Assembly (NCBI GenBank): GCA_021784595.1
Contig: JAJYHT010000001.1
Location: forward strand, 1 to 43,131
DNA length: 43,131 nucleotides
From: Bacillota bacterium
GTDB taxonomy: Bacteria; Bacillota; Sulfobacillia; Sulfobacillales; Sulfobacillaceae
Direction: 5' to 3'
The first letter of the stretch is position 1, and each line of letters starts with the position of its first letter. Under the pieces are notes generated by a model. That model was not told where the DNA came from. It saw only the letters and a list, made by a program, of their open reading frames with translations, and ran no database searches. The position numbers were made by a program, and so were the translations under genes. Shown in pieces: positions 17,939 through 27,475 of the stretch.

Positions 17939-18970
17939 TCAATGAAATAGCGGACGCAAGTCTCGCGCAATATCCTCAGGATATATGGTGGTAAACGGCT
18001 CATCATACAACTGGCGAATCGCGGACACATCCGCCGAATGAAGCACGGGATTAAACATGCCTCGAAACGATACCCGTGCGTGAACCCACGTGTCGTCATC
18101 GGGCCCGTGGCCGGGAAAGAATGCTACGTTAAAACTGTAAATGTGACGCTTTTCCATAAATCGGCACACCGCCGTCATCCCGTGCCCAAATTGTTCTAGA
18201 TCGCCATCGGTTAAATCTAAAATCGAAAACCTATGGGGAAAAATCACTTGCACGTCGCCGATAAAGCTTTGGGGCACAAAGGGAACTAACCACTCTGTGT
18301 TCCCAACCGCTCCCAAATATCGTTCGCCCCGTGTGATCTCCTCGGTCACCAGGTCTTGCCAAAAAAGTCTACCGGTCTCTTGCCGATATGCCTTGGCCGC
18401 TTTGATCTCTGCGCCTAGAAAGTTGCCGGGATGGTCTGTAGCATAAATTTGCAGGTGGGGATGCAGCAAACTAGCACCAGCCATCGGCATATAGTTCCAT
18501 GAAATCAACCCGTATCCCATATGTTGGTCAGTTCGGTAGATGGCACGAAAATATTCCAGAGATACCCCAAAAGCATTCTTCAGTCTCTCGATGCTTAAAT
18601 CTCGAACCGGCACCAGGTGTGCCGCAGACATTACCGTGACCGCACTGTGCGTGTCATAAGGAGAAAGATTGGGAAACACCGTAGCTTCCCCGCGATGGAA
18701 TCGTCCTTGAGGTTCAATCTCTGGCAAAAATTTCGGTGTGACCTTTTCTACAAGATCTGGACAAAACGGGCAGGGTCCACGCGACAGAGATAGGCGGGAT
18801 AATTCTTCGAGATCCAATTCTGGATATTGCGCCCCCGCGAAATGGGCAATGCGACCTGTCATTTTGGTTAAAGGATCGCGACGGATTTCGCTCTCAATAG
18901 TGGTCTCGCGATAGTCTTGACGAGGATCAAGAAAGCGCGTGGTCCGGGGCATGCGTTCAAACTCCATCAT
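17939..18970 (-). CDS. Galactose-1-phosphate uridylyltransferase-like protein (HIT superfamily)
   Basis: A 343-aa protein with the GalT-type active site: SLLHPHLQIYA corresponds to the HPHxQ motif with the nucleophilic His, and a CPFC pair (about residues 67-70) matches the structural zinc site. It would transfer a nucleotidyl group between sugar phosphates. Other Leloir genes (galK, galE) are absent nearby, so the physiological substrate is uncertain and an ADP- or UDP-sugar phosphorylase role is possible. GAAAGGAG precedes the ATG. Confidence 0.7.
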   Translation of the reverse strand: MMEFERMPRTTRFLDPRQDYRETTIESEIRRDPLTKMTGRIAHFAGAQYPELDLEELSRLSLSRGPCPFCPDLVEKVTPKFLPEIEPQGRFHRGEATVFPNLSPYDTHSAVTVMSAAHLVPVRDLSIERLKNAFGVSLEYFRAIYRTDQHMGYGLISWNYMPMAGASLLHPHLQIYATDHPGNFLGAEIKAAKAYRQETGRLFWQDLVTEEITRGERYLGAVGNTEWLVPFVPQSFIGDVQVIFPHRFSILDLTDGDLEQFGHGMTAVCRFMEKRHIYSFNVAFFPGHGPDDDTWVHARVSFRGMFNPVLHSADVSAIRQLYDEPFTTIYPEDIARDLRPLFH

Positions 18971-19139
18971 GGTGCTCCTTTCTGTTGCAATATGCTCAAT
19001 CGGCCTTCGAGCGAATTCTTATAGGAGGCGGCCAATTTTAGGACAGCGCATCGACCGTCTGTTTAGGTGCTGGGGAACAGTTTTCGCTATGACTAGCCAA
19101 TATCCCTGCTAACCGCTGAGCTCTAGTTATTTGGGCACG

Positions 19140-19169
19140 TAAAAACGCGCCTAGCGATCGAGGCGCGTT
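19140..19169 (-). terminator. Terminator of the MFS transporter gene (19188-20618)
   Basis: AACGCGCCT (19144-19152) pairs with AGGCGCGTT (19161-19169), and TTTTT follows on the minus strand. It lies 19 nt after the transporter stop. Confidence 0.85.
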
Positions 19170-19187
19170 AACATTATCTGCTGTCCG

Positions 19188-20618
19188 TTATTTAACTGCC
19201 GCGTGACTTAAGTCTTGACTTTTAAACGCAGGCCGAGCGATAGTTTCCTCGCTTCCGGTGTCCTCCAGTGAACGCCCCGTAGTTTCCACTCCAAACAACC
19301 AAGTAATCATCAAACCGAGGAATGAGGCCACGGCCACCATGGCTAGGGTATACCCAATGCCAAAATTCTTTTCTATCAGCGGCAGCAGGAAAATTCCCAC
19401 CGCAGCTCCAAATTTTCCAGATGCCGCTGCCAAACCATGTCCCGATGCGCGCAGACTGGTGGGAAACACTTCAGTAGGCAATATCCATGTCGTCGCATTG
19501 GGTCCCATGTTGACCATAATGTTAAAGAGGGCGAACCCAAAGAACACAATTCCTACCGTTATTCCGCTCGCTCCTTTGGGAACACCCACAAAAGCCAACA
19601 GTACCATCGCCACCGTCATCCCAAAGAAACCCAGCCACTGAAGCCTAATTCGTCCCCATTTATCAATGAGCAAAATACTGAGAGCAAATCCCACCACCAA
19701 AAAGACATCGAGGAATACCGCACCTTGGGTGGACAAAATGTCTTTGTGAATAAAGGAACCATGTCCAGCAAAAGCCATCACGGCCAAAATTGTGGGGGTA
19801 AACACCCCAATTCCGTATAAGCCAATATCCATCAGGAACCAGGGAACCGTCGCCAATATCGTGCGGCGAATGTACTGGCGGCTAAAAAGCTTCGAGTAGC
19901 GCAATTTCGATTCCTTGGGGGCAGATAAGGTAACCGTCTGACCCGTTAGTTGCGAAGCAATCTCCATGGCTTTTTCGCGATTGCCTTGTGCCATGTGCCA
20001 TCTCGGGCTCTCAGGCACCGTAGTTCGCAGCAGCATCACGATGACGGCGGGGATGACTCCGATGGCCAACATATACCGCCATGCATCGGGGCTCGGATGA
20101 AACATTAAGATGCCCAACCCAACAGCCGCTCCGAATAAGGCCCCCAGAGCCTGAAAGCTGAAAGCTCCCGACAACATGCGGCCGCGAATTTTTTTCGGCA
20201 TGAATTCTGAAACGTAGGTGGACGATATCGGGTAATCCGCACCAATGCCAATCCCCAATAAAAATCGAAAGATCAGTAAAGAGGAGACGTTCCACGATAT
20301 GGCGGATAAGCCAGCGAACACCACAAAAAACAGCAAATCAAACAGATACATGGCCTTGCGTCCCAATTTGTCGGTGTATCGTCCCAAGGTAAAAGCACCA
20401 ACCATGGCTCCTAGGGGCGCTGCCGCTCCCACCAACCCAATCCAGCTTTTCGAAATCCCCATGCTGTGCGCAATAAGCGGCAATGCTACGCCGATAATAA
20501 AGAGGTCGAATCCGTCCAGAAAAACTCCCATGGCAGACAAAAACCAGACTTTCCAGTGGGTCGGCCCAAGTTTGGCGTTATCCAGCGCTCCGTGTAGATT
20601 TTCCGAATCGGTTGGCAT
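19188..20618 (-). CDS. MFS transporter (sugar/metabolite:H+ symporter family)
   Basis: A 476-aa, 12-helix major facilitator protein. Signatures are MGVFLDGFDLFIIGVALPL in helix 1, GRYTDKLGRKAMY between helices 2 and 3, LLGIGIGADYPISSTYVSEF in helix 4 and PESPRWH before the central loop. These resemble the phosphate and aromatic-acid symporter branches. The start at 20618 is set by AGGAGG 6 nt upstream; the frame is open 21 codons further without a ribosome site. It is a paralog of the transporter at 25050. Substrate unknown. Confidence 0.88.
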   Translation of the reverse strand: MPTDSENLHGALDNAKLGPTHWKVWFLSAMGVFLDGFDLFIIGVALPLIAHSMGISKSWIGLVGAAAPLGAMVGAFTLGRYTDKLGRKAMYLFDLLFFVVFAGLSAISWNVSSLLIFRFLLGIGIGADYPISSTYVSEFMPKKIRGRMLSGAFSFQALGALFGAAVGLGILMFHPSPDAWRYMLAIGVIPAVIVMLLRTTVPESPRWHMAQGNREKAMEIASQLTGQTVTLSAPKESKLRYSKLFSRQYIRRTILATVPWFLMDIGLYGIGVFTPTILAVMAFAGHGSFIHKDILSTQGAVFLDVFLVVGFALSILLIDKWGRIRLQWLGFFGMTVAMVLLAFVGVPKGASGITVGIVFFGFALFNIMVNMGPNATTWILPTEVFPTSLRASGHGLAAASGKFGAAVGIFLLPLIEKNFGIGYTLAMVAVASFLGLMITWLFGVETTGRSLEDTGSEETIARPAFKSQDLSHAAVK

Positions 20619-20738
20619 GATGTTCCTCCTGAATTGGTGTGAGATGCAGTGTGCCCATTTGTCATCTCCATCATGCCTCACGATAATTATGGCGTGTTTA
20701 ACACTGGGTTAAGATTACGTTAACAACAGACAGACTAT

Positions 20739-21911
20739 TTATACACCCACCTCGAGAATGAGGCACTTGAGATACCGGGATTCAGGCAACGCAGCCAACA
20801 TTGGATGGTCCGGCGCTTGTCCTCGTATTTCCATAATCTTCACGTGCCGTTTGGCATCATAGGCGGCTTGACCCACCACGTTGATAAAATCGGATTCTGA
20901 AACATGGTACGAGCAGCTAGAAGTGACCAATATGCCCCCGGGACGAATCAATTTAATTCCCCGAAGATTAATTTCCTTATAGCCCTTGAGCGCTTCAGCC
21001 ACCCTATCGCGCGACTTGGTAAAAGCCGGCGGGTCTAAGATGCCCAGGTCGTACTGCGGTCCCTGATCGCTGGCTTGACGCAGCCAATCAAACGCGTTGG
21101 CGGTCACAAAGGTCATGCGATCGGTCAACGAGTTGTCCGCGGCATTTTGCTGAGCGTGCTCTACAGCATGCGCATCAATATCAATCTCGGTAACCGCTGT
21201 CGCACCGTGGCGGGCTGCCACCAATCCAAATCCTCCGGTGTGGGAAAAAGCGTCAAATACCTTCTTGCCAGCTGCTAACATTCCCACTCGACCCCGGTTT
21301 TCGTATTGGTCCAAGAAATGTCCGGTTTTTTGGCCTCCCGCCAAGTCAATGCTGAGTGTCACACCGTGTTCGTGAATGTATACCGGAGACTCAAGGCGGC
21401 CAAACAACAATTGGTCGACTCGTGGCAAGCCCTCGCGATCCCTGACCGGAATGTCTCCCCGCTCGTAAATTCCTGTGGGTTTGAACTGCTGGGCCAAAAC
21501 ATCCAGGACAATCGGCATAAATTGTGAAAGTCCTAAACTGAGCACTTCCACCACCAACATCGGTCCATATTTGTCGACGATCAGTCCCGGGAGTCCGTCC
21601 GCTTCAGAATTAACCACTCGGTATGCGTCGCGAGATCCCACCCATGGTGCACGACTGTCGATGGCCGATTGGATTTTTTTAGCAAACCAATCCGCATCGA
21701 TTTTTTCATCACGTCGGCGTGACAACAACCGTATCGCGATGATGGATCGCGGGTTATAAAATCCGCGTCCTACAAATCGTCCCTGTCTGTCCAGCACGGC
21801 CACGACCGTATTAGGAGCACTAGACACCGCCGGGGCATCAAATTGCCCTTTGTAAATCCACGGAGAACCTTCAAGCACTCGTGCAGTTTTGGCGTTCAAT
21901 CGAACCGTCAT
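20739..21911 (-). CDS. Class I rRNA large-subunit methyltransferase, RlmI-like (PUA plus SAM domain)
   Basis: A protein of about 390 aa: an N-terminal PUA domain (MTVRLNAKTARVLEGSPWIYKGQ) and a C-terminal Rossmann methyltransferase with FDAFSHTGGFGLVAARHGATAV (motif I), DPPAFTKS (motif IV) and the Cys motif TSSCSYHVS. This is the layout of 23S rRNA m5C1962 methyltransferase. The start at 21911 is set by GGGAG 5 nt upstream and by family N-termini; an ATG four codons earlier is also possible. It is divergent from selD. Confidence 0.88.
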   Translation of the reverse strand: MTVRLNAKTARVLEGSPWIYKGQFDAPAVSSAPNTVVAVLDRQGRFVGRGFYNPRSIIAIRLLSRRRDEKIDADWFAKKIQSAIDSRAPWVGSRDAYRVVNSEADGLPGLIVDKYGPMLVVEVLSLGLSQFMPIVLDVLAQQFKPTGIYERGDIPVRDREGLPRVDQLLFGRLESPVYIHEHGVTLSIDLAGGQKTGHFLDQYENRGRVGMLAAGKKVFDAFSHTGGFGLVAARHGATAVTEIDIDAHAVEHAQQNAADNSLTDRMTFVTANAFDWLRQASDQGPQYDLGILDPPAFTKSRDRVAEALKGYKEINLRGIKLIRPGGILVTSSCSYHVSESDFINVVGQAAYDAKRHVKIMEIRGQAPDHPMLAALPESRYLKCLILEVGV

Positions 21912-22239
21912 CTCGGCTCCCATACGTCATACAACTCCCTCTTCATTTTCCCTACGGCGTTGACGCCAGGGCTTCTCTTCCTGGCTTAAGTATATCCGAG
22001 CATCTTAGCCCACGCCAAATTACTCTCGGCGACAAACAGCCAGCCTTTTCCCAAATCAAAACCTTTCAGTTTGCCCAGCGACAATAGAATCCAGCGGCTG
22101 CTATGCGACTCGCCATAAATTGGTCGGATCTTATGCATCCTTTCTATATGACCTTGTGCCGCAGGGATTCTGCGGTATATAACGGGTACAGGCTCTGGAC
22201 TGACTGCGTCAATCGGATAAGAGTAAGGAAGTGAGAATT
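21912..22239 (+). other. Intergenic region between the RlmI-like gene and selD
   Basis: 328 nt without a gene. It holds a CCAGG/CCTGG hairpin near 21966-21985 and the probable selD promoter at 22154-22181. I looked for a tRNA-Sec cloverleaf here and did not see one. Confidence 0.5.
22154..22181 (+). promoter_or_regulatory. Probable selD promoter with an inverted repeat in the spacer
   Basis: TTGTGC (22154-22159) and TATATA (22176-22181) are 16 nt apart. The spacer contains CCGCAG-ggatt-CTGCGG (22159-22175), a perfect 6-bp inverted repeat that could be a repressor site. The selD ATG is 59 nt beyond the -10 box. Confidence 0.45.
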
Positions 22240-23283
22240 ATGGCCAAACGTCTAACCCAAATGACCACCAAGTCGGGGTGAGGCTGTAAGCTAGGTCCGG
22301 AGGACCTTGCCGAAGCGTTAAGTTTTTTGGTACCGCCAATAGTTCCCAATTCCCGTGTGCTAGTCGGGAATGAAACACACGATGATGCTGGCGTCTACTT
22401 ATTGGATGACAGTCGCGCACTGGTGCATACGGTAGATTTTCTGACACCGGTGGTGGATGATCCCTATATATACGGTCAAGTTGCGGCGGTTAATTCATTG
22501 TCGGATATTTATGCTATGGGCGCCACGCCTTTGTCAGCCCTCAACTTGCTCGCGGTGCCCGACGGGGTGTTGAGTCCCCAAGTCATTGGCCAAATGTTAA
22601 GAGGCGGCCAATCCATTTTAGAGCTAGCAGAAACGGCTCTCATTGGCGGACATTCCATAGACGACCCGGAGCCGAAAATGGGATATGCGGTGACCGGCAT
22701 TGTGCATCCTGACAAAATATGGCGCAATAGCACCGCGCAGCCTGGGGATCGGTTGTTTTTGTCTAAACCCATCGGCAGTGGCGTCGTGATCAAAGCGATT
22801 AAAGATGGAGATGCCACGGGGGAAATAGCCAACGCTGCGGTGGCCATGATGACCACCTTGAATCGTTATGCTAAAGAGGCCCTAGAGGCCGCATCCACGC
22901 CTACCGCGGTCACCGATGTAACAGGTTTTGGATTATTGGGACATGCCTGGGAAATGGCTTTGGGCGCAGGCGTTGAAATTCACTTGTCCGCGTTGTCAGT
23001 GCCATTGCTGCCGGGAGCATGGGAGTTGGCTCAATCCAACAAATTCCCGGCTGGCAGCCGACGCAACCTGGATTACGTCCGTCCTCATTTGGCCTCCACC
23101 GACATCGAAGAATGGTTTCTTACGCTGTTAACGGACGCTGTCACCTCTGGTGGGTTGTTGTTTACGATAAAAGCAGAGGACGAAGGAGAGGTGCGGCAAA
23201 GTTTTCATGACCGCAACCTCCCTTTGTACGCCATCGGCCATGTAGCATCTGCTCAGGCACCAAAACTAGTCGTTAGCCGATAG
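22240..23283 (+). CDS. selD: Selenide, water dikinase containing selenocysteine (selenophosphate synthase)
   Basis: It makes selenophosphate, the selenium donor for Sec-tRNA, from selenide and ATP. Read through the in-frame UGA at 22279-22281, the protein has 347 aa. The N-terminus MAKRLTQMTTKSG-U-GCKLGP puts Sec14 at the position of catalytic Cys17 in Escherichia coli SelD (GAGCGCK). The ATP-binding Lys follows at position 17. Other motifs: VGNETHDDAGVY, TVDFLTPVVDDPY, GGHSIDDPEPKMGYAVTG, TDVTGFGLLGH. The ATG at 22240 has AAGGAAG 7-8 nt upstream. Without recoding the first usable start lies after the active site and would give a dead enzyme. It overlaps gltX 3' ends by 11 nt. Confidence 0.93.
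22293..22307 (+). promoter_or_regulatory. SECIS-like hairpin of selD
   Basis: AGGTCC-gga-GGACCT forms a perfect 6-bp stem with loop GGA, starting 12 nt after the UGA. The loop begins at +18. Two further G-C pairs extend it past a T-T mismatch. It fits the bacterial SECIS pattern: a short hairpin with G-rich loop 16-37 nt after UGA. Confidence 0.7.
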
Positions 23284-24745
23284 GATGCTCCAATTTGAGA
23301 GCCCCGCGAGATAAAGCCGTGGCGACGGTCAAAAGGCGTGCCACGGTTTCTTCTTGTCCTAGAACCACCACTAATTCAAAGAGTCCCGGACCCACTGTTC
23401 GTCCCGTTAGGGCCAGTCGGCATGGATGAATTAGTTCAGCCCGCTTAATGCCCAACTGGGTTGCCAGTTGGTCAAAAGCTTGCACCAAGCCGTCATGATG
23501 CCACTGATCTTTAGACAGTTGCTCCATTGTTTCTGCCAGCGCTTGCAATCGGGCAACCACCTCAGGGTTGGAGAAATGTTTGTCCACCCCTTTGGCATCA
23601 TACTCCTCAGGATTTTGCCATAAAAAGCGCATTCCTTCCGCAAGATCCTGCAGTGTATGTGCTCTCTCCCGCACCAGTTCAACCCCTTCCTCCAAGCTCG
23701 GGCCGTGTTCCATGGTTATCCCTAACTTTTCCACAAAGGGCCGAACTGCTTGGGCTACGGTTGTGACCGGCAGAGATTTCAAATATTGGGCATTCATCCA
23801 TTCGAGCTTTTTCTGATCGTAGACCGCCGCAGTATGTTGCACCCGATCTAAGCTAAACAATGGGATAGCGTCCGCCACCGTCATGAATTCACGCCCATCC
23901 GGTGCCGACCATCCCAAAAGCAGTAGATAGTTTGCCAGTGCTTCTGGCAAGATGCCTTGGGCGGCATATTCTTCTACCGAAGTTGCTCCGTGGCGTTTGG
24001 ATAATTTGGATCGATCGGGCGCCAAGACCATCGGAATATGGGCAAATTGAGGCAATGAGAAATTCAAGGCCTCATACACCAAAATTTGTTTTGGTGTATT
24101 CGATAGATGTTCTTCGGCTCGAATCACATGGGAAATATGCATAGCCCAATCATCAATGACCACCGCAAAGTTATAGGTGGGTGTTCCGTCGGTCTTCACG
24201 ATCACAAAATCATCCAAAATGGCGTTGTCAAAGCTGACATGGCCCCGAATCATATCATCCACCACAGTGACTCCGCTCAAAGGAATCTTAAGCCGCAACA
24301 CATATGGCTTATGGGTTTGATGAATTGGGTCATCCACCGTGATTTTACGGCAGGTCCCCATGTAGCGGGGCGGCAAGCCCTGAGCTTGGCGCGCCTTGCG
24401 CGCGGCATCCAACTCCTCTGGGGTGCAGTAGCAGCGATACGCCTTGCCTTCGTCCAGCAGTTGCGCCGCATAGCGCTGATGTTCGACTAAACGCTCTGAC
24501 TGGCGATAGGGCCCATAGGGACCACCAACATCCGGCCCTTCGTCCCATAGAATTCCCAATGATTCCATAGACCTCATCAAGGCCTCTTCGGATCCGCTCA
24601 CCAGCCGTGCCCGATCGGTATCCTCCACCCGCAATACAAAATCCCCGCCATAGTGTTTCGCAAACAGAAAACTAAAAAGCGCAGTCCTAGCCCCACCAAT
24701 GTGCAATGTACCGCTAGGACTGGGCGCATAACGTGTTCTAACCAA
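23273..24745 (-). CDS. gltX: Glutamyl-tRNA synthetase
   Basis: A class I aminoacyl-tRNA synthetase of 490 aa that charges tRNA-Glu. HIGH motif TLHIGGARTALF near the N-terminus, KMSKS motif DRSKLSKRHGA near residue 250, and a C-terminal helical anticodon-binding domain. The start is TTG at 24745: AGGAGGGG lies 6 nt upstream and the protein begins MVRTRYAPSPSG. A TTG at 24763 would place that ribosome site within the coding sequence. It has its own promoter at 24781-24809. In an organism lacking GlnRS it would also serve tRNA-Gln. Confidence 0.95.
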   Translation of the reverse strand: MVRTRYAPSPSGTLHIGGARTALFSFLFAKHYGGDFVLRVEDTDRARLVSGSEEALMRSMESLGILWDEGPDVGGPYGPYRQSERLVEHQRYAAQLLDEGKAYRCYCTPEELDAARKARQAQGLPPRYMGTCRKITVDDPIHQTHKPYVLRLKIPLSGVTVVDDMIRGHVSFDNAILDDFVIVKTDGTPTYNFAVVIDDWAMHISHVIRAEEHLSNTPKQILVYEALNFSLPQFAHIPMVLAPDRSKLSKRHGATSVEEYAAQGILPEALANYLLLLGWSAPDGREFMTVADAIPLFSLDRVQHTAAVYDQKKLEWMNAQYLKSLPVTTVAQAVRPFVEKLGITMEHGPSLEEGVELVRERAHTLQDLAEGMRFLWQNPEEYDAKGVDKHFSNPEVVARLQALAETMEQLSKDQWHHDGLVQAFDQLATQLGIKRAELIHPCRLALTGRTVGPGLFELVVVLGQEETVARLLTVATALSRGALKLEHPIG

Positions 24746-25049
24746 GAAAGGCCCCTCCTGCAACCAGTTGTCGTATCCCCAGTGTAGTCAAGGGACCCTT
24801 GCCGGTCAACTCGCCCTGTCACGCCATTGACTAATTGACGTGAGATTGCGGACGGTAGGGTGCATGCCGCTGGAGCAAAAATGCCATGAAAGTTTTCGGA
24901 ACAACCAAAATCAACCCGTGTAAAACGTTAATCGCAGCGTAACTCAACATTCACACGATGATCTCAGGCCCGCTATACCATCAACGTGCGGGGTTCAAAC
25001 GCCTTACGGCTCCGACGACTTCGACACACTAATCGAGGAGGCAAACTCT
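24746..25049. other. Intergenic region between gltX and the second MFS transporter
   Basis: 304 nt. Apart from the gltX promoter at its left end and GAGGAGG before 25050, I see no conserved RNA, hairpin or gene. Confidence 0.5.
24781..24809 (-). promoter_or_regulatory. Promoter of gltX
   Basis: On the minus strand TTGACC (24804-24809) and TACACT (24781-24786) are 17 nt apart, with the TTG start 36 nt downstream. Confidence 0.7.
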
Positions 25050-26405
25050 ATGTCGGCTATGGACGCGATGCTCGACTCCGGCCATTTACGGGGATTCCTC
25101 CGGCGACTCACCATTTTGTCCGCCGCTGGAATGTTTTTAGATGGGTTTGATCTGACCGTGATTGCCGTGGCATTGCCCTTATTGGTGAAGCAGTGGCATA
25201 TCGGGGCAGCGATGACGGGATTAGTAGCGGCTTCGGCTGTCATCGGCATGCTCGTGGGATCCCTCGTGCTGGGTCATTTGACTGACCGATTGGGACGCCG
25301 AGCAATGTATCTGTTCGATCTCATTTTCTTTGTGGTGTTCGCCGTGCTGACGGCATTGTCTCAAAACGTCTGGGAGTTATTGATTTTCCGCTTCCTTCTG
25401 GGAATCGGGATCGGAGCGGACTATCCGATTTCATCGACCCTTCTCTCCGAGTTTAGCCCCCCCAAAACGCGAGGCCGTTTTCTTACGCTGCTATCCGTGA
25501 TTTGGTTTGTGGGATCCGTAGCGGCCTATCTAGTGGGCAGCGCGTTGCTCCCTTTGGGTGCGCAGGGGTGGCGGTGGATGCTCGTCATTGGAGCCGCGAT
25601 TGCCGTAGTGGTGATATTGTTTCGCTCATCCATTCCTGAATCACCACGGTGGCTCGTCCATCAGGGCCGCGATACTGAAGCCTCTGCTGTGCTCACCCAT
25701 CTGTCGGGACAGTCTATCGCATTGCCAGAACAACCATCGCAATCATCCCCATGGCTCCAATTATTTTCTAAAACCCTATGGAAAAGCACCGTTTTTGTCT
25801 GCGGTTTTTGGTTTGCGTATGATGTGGCCTATTACGGCATTTCGATTTATACGCCCACGATTCTCAAACCATTCATTGAAGGATCCCAATCGGGGGCGGA
25901 CTTCGGCGCGGCTATCATCAGTTTGGTCGGGGTGGCAGGGGCAGTTTTAGGCGTAATCCTTGTAGACCGCTGGGGTCGTCGACCGCTGATTCTTGTGGGA
26001 TTTGGCGGATTAACAACGGCTTTGGTCATCTTATCATTGACGCATGACCCAGCGTTCAGCGTGTTGCTCATTCTCTTTTCGGCCGCTATTCTTTTTGGTA
26101 ATTTTTCCGGGATTCTGGATTTTGTCTATGCTACGGAACTCTTTCCCACAGGTCTGCGTGCGGGCGCTTCCGGTTTAGGTACCGCGGTCAGCCGAGTGGG
26201 AGCCATCTTGAGCATTGTGGTCTTTCCGTCACTGGTCAAATCATGGGGACTTCAGCACGCGTTGTGGCTTTTTGCTGGAGCGGGCCTCCTGGGTTTCCTC
26301 ATCTCGCTGTTGATGGCCCCGGAAACCAAAGGACGCAGTCTAGAGGCCATAACGCCCATACCTGTCGCAATAGGGTCTCTGCAGCCGGAATCAGAACGCT
26401 TATAA
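25050..26405 (+). CDS. MFS transporter (paralog of the one at 19188)
   Basis: A 451-aa, 12-helix major facilitator protein with GMFLDGFDLTVIAVALPL, GHLTDRLGRRAMYLFDL, LLGIGIGADYPISSTLLSEF, IPESPRWLV and DRWGRRPLI before helix 8. It ends in APETKGRSLE, the sugar-porter signature. The stretch around AMYLFDL...GIGIGADYPISS is nearly identical to the 19188 transporter, so the two are paralogs with probably related substrates. GAGGAGG lies 9 nt before ATG. It has no obvious operon partner. Confidence 0.88.
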   Translation: MSAMDAMLDSGHLRGFLRRLTILSAAGMFLDGFDLTVIAVALPLLVKQWHIGAAMTGLVAASAVIGMLVGSLVLGHLTDRLGRRAMYLFDLIFFVVFAVLTALSQNVWELLIFRFLLGIGIGADYPISSTLLSEFSPPKTRGRFLTLLSVIWFVGSVAAYLVGSALLPLGAQGWRWMLVIGAAIAVVVILFRSSIPESPRWLVHQGRDTEASAVLTHLSGQSIALPEQPSQSSPWLQLFSKTLWKSTVFVCGFWFAYDVAYYGISIYTPTILKPFIEGSQSGADFGAAIISLVGVAGAVLGVILVDRWGRRPLILVGFGGLTTALVILSLTHDPAFSVLLILFSAAILFGNFSGILDFVYATELFPTGLRAGASGLGTAVSRVGAILSIVVFPSLVKSWGLQHALWLFAGAGLLGFLISLLMAPETKGRSLEAITPIPVAIGSLQPESERL

Positions 26406-26576
26406 CGACCTGCCCCGCGAAGAATTGACTTGAGCTGTGATCAGACTCCATTGGAAACACTGTTTGGGGAGTTTGGGCACCGGCCCTAATTAGACCAAAG
26501 GTTGTGGCATTGGCGCTAAAAAAGTTTGCAACGGTCACGCTTGATCACTCTGCAAGTTTACTACGGAGGGAAAATC

Positions 26577-27449
26577 ATGTATCAACACGTGAAAATTTTA
26601 CACATTTCAGATCTCCACATTGAAGGTCTCCCAGCCCGACGATATGCAGAAGTTGAGAAATCCCTCGCTGTTGTCAAGGCACGCCTCATCGCTGCGCGAC
26701 CTGACTTGGTCGTCGTCACGGGCGACTTAACTACACACGGGAGCGCCAAAGTAGAGGATTTAGTGTTGGCCAAGGATTGGTTAGACGCGCTGGACATGCC
26801 GTACCTGGTGGTTGGGGGTAATCACGACCTCGGATCGAATCAAAGCCGCGGGATGGATTACCCCGAAACGGAGTTTTATGAAGAGCTCCCCTTTCATCAT
26901 ACGGGATTCGCCCAAGTGTTTGGCACCCATATGGTGGAGACGGCAGACCTCGGAGTGGTGGAAGTCATGACGATTAATATACGCAACGGGGATCCCGATG
27001 GGACCATTCCCATTCTTCAGAAACTGGTTGAGGCGGGCACCAAGCCGCTGTTAATCTTTGGCCACTATCCATTGGTTAACGTCAGAGAGCGCGGCATTTT
27101 AGCCAACTTTGGGTTTGATGAATTTATCCCTGACAGTGTTGACCTGTTACGCCAGGCGATCATCGGTTCATCGAGAATCAGAGTTTATGGGTGTGGACAT
27201 GTCCATGCCAATACCGTAAGGGCTCTTTCCTCAGAGTGTCTGCAAATGTCGGCAGGGGCGTTGGGACCTGGGTCAAGCAGCTATCGCGTATTATCGATAG
27301 ATCAAAACCAATTGCACTATGAGACAGTCATCGGGGACGGACCCTTGGGGTTTTGGGAGCGACTGGTCGTTGATTTTCATGAGGATGTTGAGTACCACTT
27401 AGGTGAGCCCTGGGAACGGAGCGGAGTCTGGAACCTCTTCACTTCATGA
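26577..27449 (+). CDS. Calcineurin-like metallophosphoesterase
   Basis: A protein of 290 aa with the metal-binding blocks of the family in order: ILHISDLHIEG, VVVTGDLTTHG, VVGGNHDLGS, LIFGHYPLV and YGCGHVHANT. It would hydrolyse a phosphodiester or phosphomonoester with two bound metals; cyclic nucleotides are one possibility. No signal peptide is visible. The start at 26577 is set by GGAGGG 6 nt upstream. Confidence 0.85.
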   Translation: MYQHVKILHISDLHIEGLPARRYAEVEKSLAVVKARLIAARPDLVVVTGDLTTHGSAKVEDLVLAKDWLDALDMPYLVVGGNHDLGSNQSRGMDYPETEFYEELPFHHTGFAQVFGTHMVETADLGVVEVMTINIRNGDPDGTIPILQKLVEAGTKPLLIFGHYPLVNVRERGILANFGFDEFIPDSVDLLRQAIIGSSRIRVYGCGHVHANTVRALSSECLQMSAGALGPGSSSYRVLSIDQNQLHYETVIGDGPLGFWERLVVDFHEDVEYHLGEPWERSGVWNLFTS

Positions 27450-27475
27450 CACTTCCTATTGGGCGCCAGAGGGGA

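Noticed and set aside
20011-20295. Extra coding frames inside the MFS, DnaX, GltX and CTP synthase genes
   Set aside because: They lie in other phases of clearly recognisable genes, lack ribosome sites and show no known motif.
22082-22239. A tRNA-Sec gene upstream of selD
   Set aside because: The hairpin CCGCAG/CTGCGG is present, but there is no long acceptor stem, TCA anticodon loop or T-arm motif; it is better explained as a promoter spacer.
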